Under the pieces are notes generated by a model that was not told the origin of the DNA, ran no database searches, and was given only the letters and a program-made list of their open reading frames with translations. Both the position numbers and the translations under genes were made by a program. 45,295 nucleotides of DNA, from NCBI GenBank assembly GCA_002316225.1, contig DCDC01000049.1:1-45295 (forward strand), given 5' to 3'. This DNA comes from Firmicutes bacterium UBA1065 (GTDB lineage Bacteria; Bacillota; Clostridia; Tissierellales; Sedimentibacteraceae). Below are positions 16,574 through 24,778 of the stretch, piece after piece; the first letter of the stretch is position 1; each line of letters begins with the position of its first letter.

Positions 16574-17044
16574 CTAAATCATTTGTGGAAATCCCAATTG
16601 CCTTAAAGCTTCATAGATCACTATATTGACTGAATTGGCCAAATTCAGCGACCTGGCCTGAACATCCCCAATCATGGGAATCTTAATCCTGTTTTCTTTA
16701 TATTCCTGGTGAATATAGTCAGGAAGACCTGCTGTTTCTTTTCCGAATATTATGTAGCATCCGTCTTCATAAGCTACATCCGTATAAAACTTGCTTCCTT
16801 TTGTTGTTGAAATGAATACTTTACTGTCACCTGTCGTTTTTTTGAATTCTTCAAAATTTTCATAATATGTGATATCGACCAGATTCCAATAATCAAGACC
16901 TGCTCGTTTCAAATACTTGTCTTTTACCGAAAATCCCAAGGGCTTTATCAAGTGAAGCCTTGAGCCCGTAGCCGCGCAGGTCCTGGCTATATTGCCCGTA
17001 TTTTGAGGTATTTCCGGCTCAAATAGTACTACATTTAAAGACAT
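16574..17044 (-). CDS. trmL: tRNA (cytidine/uridine(34)-2'-O)-methyltransferase
   Basis: This 156-residue SPOUT-family enzyme methylates the ribose of the wobble base of certain leucine tRNAs with S-adenosylmethionine. The start VVLFEPEIPQNTGNIARTCA, the FGKETAGLP loop and the C-terminal knot segment RSLNLANSVNI are diagnostic. Length is normal. It has its own promoter in the 77-base gap after nth and is followed by the Na/Pi transporter. Confidence 0.94.
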   Translation of the reverse strand: MSLNVVLFEPEIPQNTGNIARTCAATGSRLHLIKPLGFSVKDKYLKRAGLDYWNLVDITYYENFEEFKKTTGDSKVFISTTKGSKFYTDVAYEDGCYIIFGKETAGLPDYIHQEYKENRIKIPMIGDVQARSLNLANSVNIVIYEALRQLGFPQMI

Positions 17045-17084
17045 TTTCTGATCTCCCTTAAGTTGTTATTTGACATATATTTAC

Positions 17085-17113
17085 ATAATAAAGGACATTT
17101 AATATAAACACAA
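17085..17113 (-). promoter_or_regulatory. trmL promoter
   Basis: TTGTGT (17108-17113), a 17-base spacer and TATTAT (17085-17090) lie about 40 bases before trmL. Confidence 0.45.
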
Positions 17114-17121
17114 GAAAGATT

Positions 17122-17760
17122 TTAATCTTTAACAGGTGTTTTTTTATAGTGGCTGCATACCACTTTTATGCTGCATGCTTTGCATTTAGGAGCCTGAGCT
17201 GTGCAGGTTATCCTTCCGTGGGTTATTAAGAGGTGGTGCATGAGATGCCATTTATATCTTGGTATTTTTTTCATCATTTCATCGGATACCTTATCCGGAG
17301 TATTGCCCTCAGCCAGGCCGATTCGTCTCGTTACCCTGAAAACATGGGTATCTACAGGAAAAGCCGGTATATCAAAGGCTTCAACCAATACCACGGATGC
17401 CGTTTTCCTTCCGACACCCGGCAGGGACATGAGTTCTTCCATGCTTTTGGGAACCTGGCCTCCATACTTGTCTCTTAAAACTCTCAGCATATTGTATATA
17501 TTTTTTGCCTTGTTTTTATATAGACCGATTTGTTTGATTTTTTCCTCGATTTCTTCCTGGGAAAGTTTCAAAAAACTTTCTAAATCGGGATATTCCTTAT
17601 ACAAATTTTCCGTAACCTTGTTAACACTCTTATCGGTGGTCTGGGCACTCAGCATTGTAGAAATTAACAACTGAAAGGGGCTGGAATAATCAAGCCCGCA
17701 TTTTGCGTCAGGATAAGCCTCTTTTAATAAATCGTACACCTTCTCTGCTTTAGTCATCAT
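17122..17760 (-). CDS. nth: Endonuclease III
   Basis: This DNA glycosylase/AP lyase removes oxidised pyrimidines. The start ATGATGACT at 17760 overlaps the stop of the DUF503 gene and follows AGGGAG, giving 212 residues. It has the helix-hairpin-helix LPGVGRKTA with the catalytic lysine, the catalytic aspartate in VDTHVFRV, and the 4Fe-4S cluster cysteines spaced C-x6-C-x2-C-x5-C near the C-terminus. All key residues are present. Confidence 0.96.
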   Translation of the reverse strand: MMTKAEKVYDLLKEAYPDAKCGLDYSSPFQLLISTMLSAQTTDKSVNKVTENLYKEYPDLESFLKLSQEEIEEKIKQIGLYKNKAKNIYNMLRVLRDKYGGQVPKSMEELMSLPGVGRKTASVVLVEAFDIPAFPVDTHVFRVTRRIGLAEGNTPDKVSDEMMKKIPRYKWHLMHHLLITHGRITCTAQAPKCKACSIKVVCSHYKKTPVKD

Positions 17761-18038
17761 ATAATCTCCCTGTAGCAATTTATAATTTCTACCCTTTCAT
17801 CATTGTCTATAAAAGTAATGATTCTTGAAATAGAAGCATCACACATTTTTTGGGTATTTGAAACAACCGCTATCCCCAGCAAGGACCTGTTCCATAATTC
17901 GTTATAGCCCACCTCGGCCACGGATGCATTGAATTTTGATCTGATTCTTTCTATTATGCTTTTTATCACATGTCTCTTTTCCTTGAGGGAATTTGCTTCA
18001 TATATTAAGATTTCGATTTCGCAAGAACAGACTATCAT
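17757..18038 (-). CDS. DUF503 family protein (YlxP-like)
   Basis: This 93-residue ferredoxin-fold-like protein has the family core SLKEKRHVIKSIIERIRSKF and EVGYNELW. DUF503 proteins (YlxP in Bacillus, usually near rbfA) have been linked to ribosome assembly, but no reaction is known. It overlaps queG by four bases upstream and nth by four bases downstream, a tight translational coupling. Confidence 0.9.
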   Translation of the reverse strand: MIVCSCEIEILIYEANSLKEKRHVIKSIIERIRSKFNASVAEVGYNELWNRSLLGIAVVSNTQKMCDASISRIITFIDNDERVEIINCYREII

Positions 18039-19123
18039 ATTTCTGCCTCCAGGAGTTTCAAGTATTCCTTTTTAACATCAACATTTTCATATTTTAAATT
18101 TTCATACAAGATGTCCCGGGCTCTTGGCTTGTTTATTTTTAACAAGGACCAGGCAGCATAGATTTTTATCATATCCGAGGAATTTTGAAGCTCAGCCTTG
18201 ACATCCTGAAACATGGAAGCCAAATTCAGATTTCCTATGGAAATAAGGGCATTTCTCTTCCAAATATTCCTGCCCCTCCAGCTGCCTGCCCTGTGCCCGT
18301 ATTTGTTCATGAAAGCCTTGTTTGACATAATCAAAAGTTCTTTCAGGTCAACAAGCAAATCTGAATAATCTTCCTTAGCTTCTTTATTTAAGACATCTTT
18401 ATTTAAAGGGCAGACAACTTGGCATATATCGCAGCCATATATTTGTCTTCCCATCTTTTCCCTGTAATCAGTAGGTATATAGTTTTTCGTCTGGGTCAGG
18501 TAAGATACGCACCTCTTGGGGTCAATGCCACCCCTTTCGGAAATTGCCCTGTTAGGACAACTTTTTACACAAATGCTGCACGTACCGCAAATATCCTTTT
18601 CTATTGGGATATCTGCTTCTGTTTCAATATCGGTCAAGAGATAGCCTAAATAAATAAATGACCCTTTATCATCATTGATAAGGAGGCTGTTCTTTCCGTA
18701 ATTGCCAAGTCCTGCCAGCCTGCATACTTCTTTGTCTATCAAAGGGGAAGTATCCACACAAGGAAGGAATTTAAAAGCCAAGTGGTGCCTTATTTCCTCA
18801 GCCAGCTTTATCAATAAAGAATTAAACGTCCTGTGATAATCTTCTCCGTGGCTCGATAGGCTCAGTAAACCAAAATTCCCCCCCGGAGGAGTTTTGTACC
18901 CTTCCCCGTACGGAAGGCCGATGGCAATTATGGTCCTTAAATCAGGAAACAAATTTTTTGCATAAATTCTTTTTTTTATGTCCCGTTCTTCAAATTCACA
19001 GTCCAGGCCTTTGTTTTTGCGGCTTATTAAGAACTCTTCCAGATGGGAAAAATCTGTGACCCTGCTTATTCCGATTGTTTCGATTCCCAGCCTGTGAGCC
19101 GCTTCCTTGATTATTTTTTTCAT
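18035..19123 (-). CDS. queG: Epoxyqueuosine reductase
   Basis: This cobalamin and 4Fe-4S enzyme performs the last step of queuosine synthesis in tRNA. The start MKKIIKEAAHRLG at 19123 has AAAGG ten bases upstream and gives 362 residues; longer in-frame starts would translate the promoter and terminator region. Motifs are the N-terminal domain with AIGLPY, the CGTC-x2-C-x3-CP cluster and CDICQVVCP second cluster, and GNYGKNSLLI. The HEAT-like C-terminal repeats are present but short. Confidence 0.93.
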   Translation of the reverse strand: MKKIIKEAAHRLGIETIGISRVTDFSHLEEFLISRKNKGLDCEFEERDIKKRIYAKNLFPDLRTIIAIGLPYGEGYKTPPGGNFGLLSLSSHGEDYHRTFNSLLIKLAEEIRHHLAFKFLPCVDTSPLIDKEVCRLAGLGNYGKNSLLINDDKGSFIYLGYLLTDIETEADIPIEKDICGTCSICVKSCPNRAISERGGIDPKRCVSYLTQTKNYIPTDYREKMGRQIYGCDICQVVCPLNKDVLNKEAKEDYSDLLVDLKELLIMSNKAFMNKYGHRAGSWRGRNIWKRNALISIGNLNLASMFQDVKAELQNSSDMIKIYAAWSLLKINKPRARDILYENLKYENVDVKKEYLKLLEAEI

Positions 19124-19192
19124 AAACTTCATACCTTTTAATTTGCATATGATGAAATTCCATTTATAGGTTTCGTTTCTTCTACATATATT

Positions 19193-19222
19193 ATCATATA
19201 TTTGTAGAATAATGAAGAACAA
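19193..19222 (-). promoter_or_regulatory. Candidate queG promoter
   Basis: TTGTTC (19217-19222), an 18-base spacer and TATGAT (19193-19198) follow directly behind the ilvE terminator. The match is moderate. Confidence 0.35.
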
Positions 19223-19255
19223 AAAAAGGCATCGGTTGTAAGATACCCGATGCCT
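19220..19255 (-). terminator. Terminator of the ptb-buk-vor-ilvE operon
   Basis: The perfect 9-bp stem AGGCATCGG/CCGATGCCT (19227-19255) with an 11-nt loop is followed by seven T on the minus strand, 14 bases after the ilvE stop. Confidence 0.92.
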
Positions 19256-19269
19256 AAAGGAGAAAAGTA

Positions 19270-20292
19270 TTAAACTACTTTGTAAATCCATCCTTCCGGT
19301 GCTTCTATGTCACCCATCTGAATGCCGACTAAGGTGTTATACAGCTTTTTGGTGACAGGTCCCACTTCTGTCTGGCTGTGGAATACATGCAGTTTACCCT
19401 TGTGCATGATTCCGCCGATCGGTGTGATAACGGCAGCAGTGCCGCAAGCTCCGGCTTCTTTCAAATTATCCAGTTGGTCTATATATATATCTGTTTCAAG
19501 TGCTTCCATGTTTAAGTAATCTCTTGCAACCTGCATCAATGAAATTCTTGTTACGCTGGGAAGAATGGAGGATGAACGAGGCGTTACAAACTTATCGTCC
19601 TTAGTAATTCCAAAGAAGTTTGCAGCTCCCACCTCATCAATTTTGGTATGAGTCAAGGGGTCCAAATAAATACAGTCGGCAAAACCCTGTTTAACTGCTT
19701 CCATATGTGAATGCAAACTTGCCGCATAGTTGCCTCCAACTTTAATTTTTCCCGTACCGTTAGGTGCAGCCCTGTCTTCATCCGTTGTAATGAAGTTTAC
19801 AGGATTCATGCCCCCTTTAAAATATGGTCCTACCGGCATGCAGAATACTCCGAAAATATACTCGCTGGCAGGTTTTACTCCGATATTGTCGCCTATACCT
19901 ATAACATATGGTCTTATATACAAGGTAGCACCTGTTCCGTAAGGAGGTACCCAGGCTTCGTTTGCCTTAACAACCTGCATGCAGGCATCTATGAATTTTT
20001 CTACCGGAATAGTAGGCATCATTATTCTCTCACAGCTTTTCTGCATACGTTTTGCATTTTCATCGGGTCTGAAGAGTTGAATTCCTCCGTCCTTTGTAGA
20101 GTAAGCCTTTAATCCTTCAAAGCATTCCTGTCCGTAATGAAGACATGTCGAGCCTTCGCTTATATGTACCTTATTATCTTCTATAAGCTGCCCGTCATCC
20201 CATTTCCCGTCTTTCCAGTATGAAATATACCTTTTGTCAGTCTTGATATAATTGAACCCTAGTTCAGACCATTTTATGTCCTTCTTTTCCAA
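19270..20292 (-). CDS. ilvE: Branched-chain amino acid aminotransferase
   Basis: This 340-residue fold-type IV PLP enzyme exchanges amino groups between leucine, isoleucine, valine and 2-oxoglutarate. Family features are HYGQECFEGLKAY, LYIRPYVIG, the catalytic lysine in GTGKIKVGGNYAAS, and EAGACGTAAVITP. The start codon is TTG behind AGGAGGG. It is the last gene of the VOR operon and would supply the branched-chain 2-oxoacids that VOR oxidises, so it probably acts here in degradation. The 109-base leader carries a palindromic repeat and a possible internal sigma-54 promoter. Confidence 0.95.
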   Translation of the reverse strand: MEKKDIKWSELGFNYIKTDKRYISYWKDGKWDDGQLIEDNKVHISEGSTCLHYGQECFEGLKAYSTKDGGIQLFRPDENAKRMQKSCERIMMPTIPVEKFIDACMQVVKANEAWVPPYGTGATLYIRPYVIGIGDNIGVKPASEYIFGVFCMPVGPYFKGGMNPVNFITTDEDRAAPNGTGKIKVGGNYAASLHSHMEAVKQGFADCIYLDPLTHTKIDEVGAANFFGITKDDKFVTPRSSSILPSVTRISLMQVARDYLNMEALETDIYIDQLDNLKEAGACGTAAVITPIGGIMHKGKLHVFHSQTEVGPVTKKLYNTLVGIQMGDIEAPEGWIYKVV

Positions 20293-20320
20293 TACTAGAC
20301 CCTCCTTTTTTTATATTTTG

Positions 20321-20345
20321 GTATGGGGACTCCCGGTCCCCATAC
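20321..20345 (-). repeat. Minimal GGGGAC palindrome before ilvE
   Basis: GTATGGGGAC and GTCCCCATAC are perfect 10-bp arms around a 5-nt centre. The outer sequence is identical to the ends of the longer GGGGACA repeats at 9593 and 42191, so this looks like a collapsed copy. It lies in the vor gamma-ilvE spacer and would form a stable hairpin in the mRNA. Confidence 0.75.
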
Positions 20346-20372
20346 ATATAATATCCCTAATCATAGCACTTT

Positions 20373-20388
20373 TGCATTATAATTTCCA
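20373..20388 (-). promoter_or_regulatory. Possible internal sigma-54 promoter for ilvE
   Basis: TGGAAATTATAATGCA keeps the essential GG-N10-GC spacing and the TGCA end, but matches the -24 box poorly. It could give ilvE extra sigma-54 transcription. Confidence 0.3.
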
Positions 20389-20401
20389 GCACTAATTTCA
20401 T

Positions 20402-20944
20402 TTATTTTTTGGCTGCCTGGGCTCCCTTCAATAAAGCTTCCTTATTTAGAGGAATCAGGTCTGCCTTATCTTCTCCGAAGACCTTTACAAAAGCCTTCAA
20501 TACTGATTCTATTTCAACTGTCTTGGTAAGCTCCAGGTAAGACCCTAACATTACCATGTTAGCAACCTTGCCGTTTCCCAGTTCCAAAGCCAACTCGTTA
20601 GCCGGAATGTAATAAACATCCAAATCCTTCCTTGTAGGCTCAACATCGATCAATGATTTATTTATTATGAGTTTGCCTCCGGGAACAAGCTCTTTTTCAA
20701 ACTTGATCATGGAGGGTAAATTCATTACTATGGCTGCGGTTCCATCCTTTGATATAAGAGGGGATCCTATTTCATCCTCTGATACGACAACTGCACAGTT
20801 GGCCGTACCTCCTCTCATTTCCGGCCCGTAAGAAGGCATCCATGTTACATTTTTCCCTTCTAGCATGCCTGCATAGGCCAATAGTTTCCCGATAGCCATA
20901 ATGCCTTGACCGCCAAATCCGGCCATGATTACTTTTTCTTCCAT
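20402..20944 (-). CDS. 2-oxoacid:ferredoxin oxidoreductase, gamma subunit
   Basis: This 180-residue subunit belongs to the pyruvate/ketoisovalerate oxidoreductase gamma family, which helps form the CoA-binding site. The N-terminus MEEKVIMAGFGGQGIM and the SYGPEMRGGTANC segment are diagnostic. The ATG at 20944 follows GGAGGGG, one base after the beta gene ends. It is the fourth VOR subunit of the operon and acts with the alpha, beta and ferredoxin subunits. Confidence 0.92.
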   Translation of the reverse strand: MEEKVIMAGFGGQGIMAIGKLLAYAGMLEGKNVTWMPSYGPEMRGGTANCAVVVSEDEIGSPLISKDGTAAIVMNLPSMIKFEKELVPGGKLIINKSLIDVEPTRKDLDVYYIPANELALELGNGKVANMVMLGSYLELTKTVEIESVLKAFVKVFGEDKADLIPLNKEALLKGAQAAKK

Positions 20945-20945
20945 A

Positions 20946-21692
20946 TTATTTCCCCTCCCCAAAATCTTTGAAGTTTCCTAACGGATAATATGGTATCATA
21001 TTATCTCTCAGCCATTCCAATGCTTTCAAAGGAGTAAGGCCCCAGTTGGTCGGGCACGAAGACAGCACTTCCACTAAGGCAAAGCCCTGGCCTTTTAATT
21101 GACATTCAAAAGCTCTCTTAATGGCTTTTTTTGCTTTTCTTATATTTGCAGGAGTATCTACAGTAACTCTTTCAACAAATTTAGCCCCGTCAATGGTTGC
21201 TATCATTTCCGATATTCTTATAGGTTTTCCGCAGTGGGCTTCATCTCTTCCGAAGGGAGATGTTGTTGTTTTTTGTCCTACCAGGGTGGTTGGAGCCATC
21301 TGGCCGCCTGTCATACCGTAGATAGCGTTATTTACGAATATTGTTGTTATCTTTTCTCCCCTGTGGGCAGCATGAACTACTTCCGCCGTACCTATGGAAG
21401 CTAAGTCTCCGTCACCTTGATATGTGAATACAACCTTGTCGGGGAGAGCCCTTTTAATACCTGTTGCAACGGCAGGTGCTCTTCCGTGAGCGGCTTCCTG
21501 CATGTCGCAGTTGAAATACTTGTAAGCCAATACCGAGCATCCTACGGGAGCAACCCCTATGGCATCATCTAAAACTCCTAATTCTACCAGGGATTCAGCA
21601 ACCAATTTATGGATAACACCATGGGTACAACCCGGACAATAGTGAAATGGAACATCCGTTAAGCCCTTTGATTTTTCATATACAATTGTCAT
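20946..21692 (-). CDS. vorA: 2-oxoacid:ferredoxin oxidoreductase, beta (TPP) subunit
   Basis: This 248-residue subunit binds thiamine pyrophosphate and carries out oxidative decarboxylation. The TPP motif starts at GDGDLASIG and ends with the NNAIYGMTGGQ loop. Cysteines in YCPGCTHG and APVGCSV fit cluster-binding positions of the family. Its start overlaps the alpha stop as TAATG. The sequence alone does not fix the substrate; ptb, buk and ilvE in the same operon argue for branched-chain 2-oxoacids. Confidence 0.92.
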   Translation of the reverse strand: MTIVYEKSKGLTDVPFHYCPGCTHGVIHKLVAESLVELGVLDDAIGVAPVGCSVLAYKYFNCDMQEAAHGRAPAVATGIKRALPDKVVFTYQGDGDLASIGTAEVVHAAHRGEKITTIFVNNAIYGMTGGQMAPTTLVGQKTTTSPFGRDEAHCGKPIRISEMIATIDGAKFVERVTVDTPANIRKAKKAIKRAFECQLKGQGFALVEVLSSCPTNWGLTPLKALEWLRDNMIPYYPLGNFKDFGEGK

Positions 21693-22753
21693 TATTTTGC
21701 ACCTCCTGCAATTTTCTCAATATCTGCCAGGATACTGCCCGGAGTTGGAACCATACCGCCCTGTGTACCGTTAAAATATACAGGCAGTCTTCCTGCGATG
21801 CCTATTTTTACGTCATCTATCATTTGACCAGCGCTCATCTCAACCGTGAGTATGCCCTTGGCCTTATCTCCGATTTCTTTGAACACATCATAAGGGAATG
21901 GCCACAAAGTTATGGGTCTGATCATACCAACCTTTATACCTTTTGCTTGTGCCTGCTTTATAGCAGTTTTTACTATTCTTGAGGTGGTTCCGAAAGCAAC
22001 ACAAACAACCTCTGCATCTTCCAGGCCGAATGCTTCGTAAACAACTTCATTTTCTTCCATAAGCTTATATTTTTCTATCAGATGTTTGTTGTGTTCCTGT
22101 AGCTCTTCTGCCTGCAAATACAGGGAGTTTACAACCACCGGTTTTCTCTTTCCGCCTGTACCGGTTGTCGCCCAGTCTTTAGGAGGAAGTTCCATTGGCT
22201 CGGGGTCCTTTAATTCAACAGCTTCCATAATTTGACCGATCATTCCGTCCGCGCATATAAGGACCGGATTCCTGTAATAATCAGCCTTGTCAAAAGCTAA
22301 CATGACATAATCAACTAATTCCTGTATGCTTGCCGGTGCATAGCACAGGGTTCTGTAGTCGCCGTTTCCGCCGCCTCTGGTTGCCTGAAAATAATCTGCC
22401 TGTCCCGGCTGTATGCTTCCCAGTCCCGGGCCCCCTCTCATCATATTTACTATAACACAAGGAATTTCAGCACCTGCGCAATAGGTAATTCCTTCCTGTT
22501 TCAATGATATTCCGGGGCTTGAAGACGCGGTCATAACCCTTGCTCCGGCTCCGCCTGCACCATAAACCATGTTTATAGCGGCGATTTCGCTTTCTGCCTG
22601 CAGGAATACTCCTCCGGCTTCCGGTAATGCTCTTGAAATATATTCGGGTATTTCACTGGACGGTGTTATCGGATAACCAAAGAACAATTTACAGCCTGCT
22701 TTTATGGCAGCAGCTCCGACAGCTTCATTACCTTTCATTAATACCTTTGCCAT
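21692..22753 (-). CDS. vorB: 3-methyl-2-oxobutanoate:ferredoxin oxidoreductase, alpha subunit
   Basis: This 353-residue alpha subunit has the family start KGNEAVGAAAIKAGC, FFGYPITPSSEI and the SSPGISLKQEG segment near the TPP, with the usual length for VorB. It works with beta, gamma and the ferredoxin subunit to convert branched-chain 2-oxoacids and CoA into acyl-CoA, CO2 and reduced ferredoxin. 2-Oxoglutarate (Kor) relatives look very similar, so the VOR call rests on the operon. Confidence 0.9.
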   Translation of the reverse strand: MAKVLMKGNEAVGAAAIKAGCKLFFGYPITPSSEIPEYISRALPEAGGVFLQAESEIAAINMVYGAGGAGARVMTASSSPGISLKQEGITYCAGAEIPCVIVNMMRGGPGLGSIQPGQADYFQATRGGGNGDYRTLCYAPASIQELVDYVMLAFDKADYYRNPVLICADGMIGQIMEAVELKDPEPMELPPKDWATTGTGGKRKPVVVNSLYLQAEELQEHNKHLIEKYKLMEENEVVYEAFGLEDAEVVCVAFGTTSRIVKTAIKQAQAKGIKVGMIRPITLWPFPYDVFKEIGDKAKGILTVEMSAGQMIDDVKIGIAGRLPVYFNGTQGGMVPTPGSILADIEKIAGGAK

Positions 22754-22766
22754 AATATAACCTCCA

Positions 22767-22982
22767 TTATAACCTTTCTACTTTTATTACTGAATCAGGA
22801 CACATAATTGCACAATTGGCGCAAGCAATGCATTTCTCCTGGTCTGTTACATGAGCCGGGCTATAGCCCTTGCTGTTTATTTTTTCCTTATTTAATTCGA
22901 TAATCTTTACCGGACAAACCGCAACGCAAAGTTCACAGCCCTTGCATGCATCGTCATTAAATGTAACCTTACCTTTTGCCAT
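22767..22982 (-). CDS. 2-oxoacid:ferredoxin oxidoreductase, delta (2x4Fe-4S) subunit
   Basis: This 71-residue ferredoxin-like subunit has two complete C-x2-C-x2-C-x3-CP motifs (CKGCELCVAVCP and CIACANCAIMCP), each able to hold a 4Fe-4S cluster. It takes electrons from the TPP centre to free ferredoxin. It lies between the P-loop ATPase gene and vorB, each within 15 bases. Confidence 0.94.
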   Translation of the reverse strand: MAKGKVTFNDDACKGCELCVAVCPVKIIELNKEKINSKGYSPAHVTDQEKCIACANCAIMCPDSVIKVERL

Positions 22983-22995
22983 TACTAATCCTCCT

Positions 22996-23670
22996 TTAAC
23001 TCATCCACTCTTCCCTCATATAAAGATTTATGGGGAACAATTTTTCCAGTATTTCTGGATTCTTTATTTTTTCAGCCGTTTCTTTTATAACAGCCTCATA
23101 TCTTATGGGAATATCTGTTTCCCAAGATACCTTTTTAGTCAGTTCATGACCGAATTCCACATCTTCTACCCTCGTGTCTTTCAACATGTGGGTGTTGTTT
23201 ACCAGGCCGGTTATTTTAAGCCTTGACGTGGCTTCAATCATCCTTAAATATTTCAGAACCCCTTCAACCGTGCTTGTTAATGGTCGGTTCCCGTTGATTA
23301 CATACAGCATATCATAATCAACTTTTTTTATCTGGTCTGAGAATCTTGACAGAACTCTGGCCCCTACCGGATCTCCCCCCACATCAAGTATGGACTTGAC
23401 ATTGGGATTTTCAATTACACCCATCAGTTCAGCAGGCAGGGCAGGCAAGTCAACAGCCGTGTTCCTTATGCTGGAATCAAATAATTTGATTCCTCTTTCT
23501 TCAAAAAAATCTCTTTTTTCCCTTGAACGAAAATATGGGTTCACTATATCTAAATCGGCAATGCTTACATTTTCATAGATTTCCTTCATTTTTACGGCAT
23601 AATTTACTGCGAACTCTGTTTTTCCGCTGCCGTAGTGGCCGATAATGATAACCAATCTCTTGTCATGCAC
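22996..23670 (-). CDS. P-loop ATPase of unknown role in the VOR operon
   Basis: This 224-residue protein of the MinD/ParA/CobQ-like SIMIBI class starts at GTG behind AGGAGGG. The N-terminus holds a Walker A motif GHYGSGKTE. ADLDIVNPYFRSRE resembles the switch segment of this class, and LDVGGDP is a Walker B-like segment; INGNRP follows. It has no membrane segment and no cluster-binding CxxC pair. Its fixed place between buk and the ferredoxin subunit suggests a role in assembling or regulating the oxidoreductase, but that is inference. Confidence 0.8.
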   Translation of the reverse strand: MHDKRLVIIIGHYGSGKTEFAVNYAVKMKEIYENVSIADLDIVNPYFRSREKRDFFEERGIKLFDSSIRNTAVDLPALPAELMGVIENPNVKSILDVGGDPVGARVLSRFSDQIKKVDYDMLYVINGNRPLTSTVEGVLKYLRMIEATSRLKITGLVNNTHMLKDTRVEDVEFGHELTKKVSWETDIPIRYEAVIKETAEKIKNPEILEKLFPINLYMREEWMS

Positions 23671-23699
23671 TAAATATCCCTCCTTTAGAATATTTGGCC

Positions 23700-24767
23700 T
23701 TATTTATAGGTTTTAGCCTCCTCAAGACCCTTTAATATTCTCAAGCCGCCTTGGGCCAAAGCTAAGAGCTCGTCCTCTCCTGGATAAACCAAAACCCTTG
23801 CTATGAATTTTACTTTGTCTTCGATCATCTTGACAAAATCTTTGTCATAGGCAATTCCGCCTGTAATTAAAATTGCGTCTACATCTCCGTCAAGGACTAC
23901 CGCATATTCACCTATTGCCTTTGCAACCTGGTAGGCCATTGCCGAATAAATGAGCTTTGCCTTCCCATCTCCTGCCTTGGCTCTGTCGCTCACTTCTTTG
24001 GCATTGTTAGTTCCCAGGTAAGCGCTTATTCCGCCTTTGCCAACAAGCATTTTATTTATTTGGGCTTCGGTATATTTGCCGCTGAAGCACATCTTAACCA
24101 GTTGGCCTGCAGGCAATGCCCCTGATCTTTCAGGTGAAAATGGTCCTTCCCCGTTAAGGGCGTTGTTAACGTCGACTACCCTTCCCTTTTTATGGGCGCC
24201 GACCGATATTCCCCCGCCTAAATGGGCAACAACAAAATTCATTTCTTCATATTTTTTACCAAACTCTTCCTGGGCAGCTCTTCTTGCAACAGCTTTTTGA
24301 TTCAGCGCATGCCATATGGAAATTCTCTCAAATTCCGGATGACCGCTTAACCTTGCTACATCATCCATTTCATCAACGACTACCGGGTCTACTATAAAGG
24401 AAGGAATATTTACTTCATCAGCTATGGAACGGGCCAATATGGCTCCCAAATTGGAGGCATGTTCTCCTCTTGCACTGGTCTTTAAATCTTCAATCAGCTT
24501 ATCATTCACCGAATAAGTGCCGCCTTCGATGGGTTTCAAGAGACCCCCTCTTCCAACAACGGCATCAAGATCCTTCAATGATATGTTATTTTCTTTTAGG
24601 GCGGCCATTATCATTTCTTTTCTGAACTGAAACTGGTCCGCAACCTTGTTGAAGGGCTGCAATTCTTCTGTTGTATGCCTTATGGTTTTTTCAAAAATCA
24701 TGGTTTCATCTTCATATACAGCAATTTTTGTCGAAGTTGAACCCGGATTTATTATCAACTGTTTCAT
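23700..24767 (-). CDS. buk: Butyrate kinase
   Basis: Buk makes ATP from acyl phosphate; enzymes of this type accept butyryl, isobutyryl and isovaleryl phosphate. The start MKQLIINPGSTSTK at 24767 follows GGAGG and gives 355 residues; a 7-residue extension starting from TTG overlaps that site. ASKHA-fold motifs are NPGSTSTK, VVGRGG, AHLGGG and ITGGIAYD. It is placed just after ptb, completing the acyl-CoA to acid plus ATP route. Confidence 0.95.
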   Translation of the reverse strand: MKQLIINPGSTSTKIAVYEDETMIFEKTIRHTTEELQPFNKVADQFQFRKEMIMAALKENNISLKDLDAVVGRGGLLKPIEGGTYSVNDKLIEDLKTSARGEHASNLGAILARSIADEVNIPSFIVDPVVVDEMDDVARLSGHPEFERISIWHALNQKAVARRAAQEEFGKKYEEMNFVVAHLGGGISVGAHKKGRVVDVNNALNGEGPFSPERSGALPAGQLVKMCFSGKYTEAQINKMLVGKGGISAYLGTNNAKEVSDRAKAGDGKAKLIYSAMAYQVAKAIGEYAVVLDGDVDAILITGGIAYDKDFVKMIEDKVKFIARVLVYPGEDELLALAQGGLRILKGLEEAKTYK

Positions 24768-24778
24768 ATAAGCCTCCT

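Noticed and set aside
19124..19291. 56-residue N-terminal extension of queG
   Set aside because: It would run through the ilvE terminator and promoter region and has no family similarity; a start at 19123 has a ribosome binding site.
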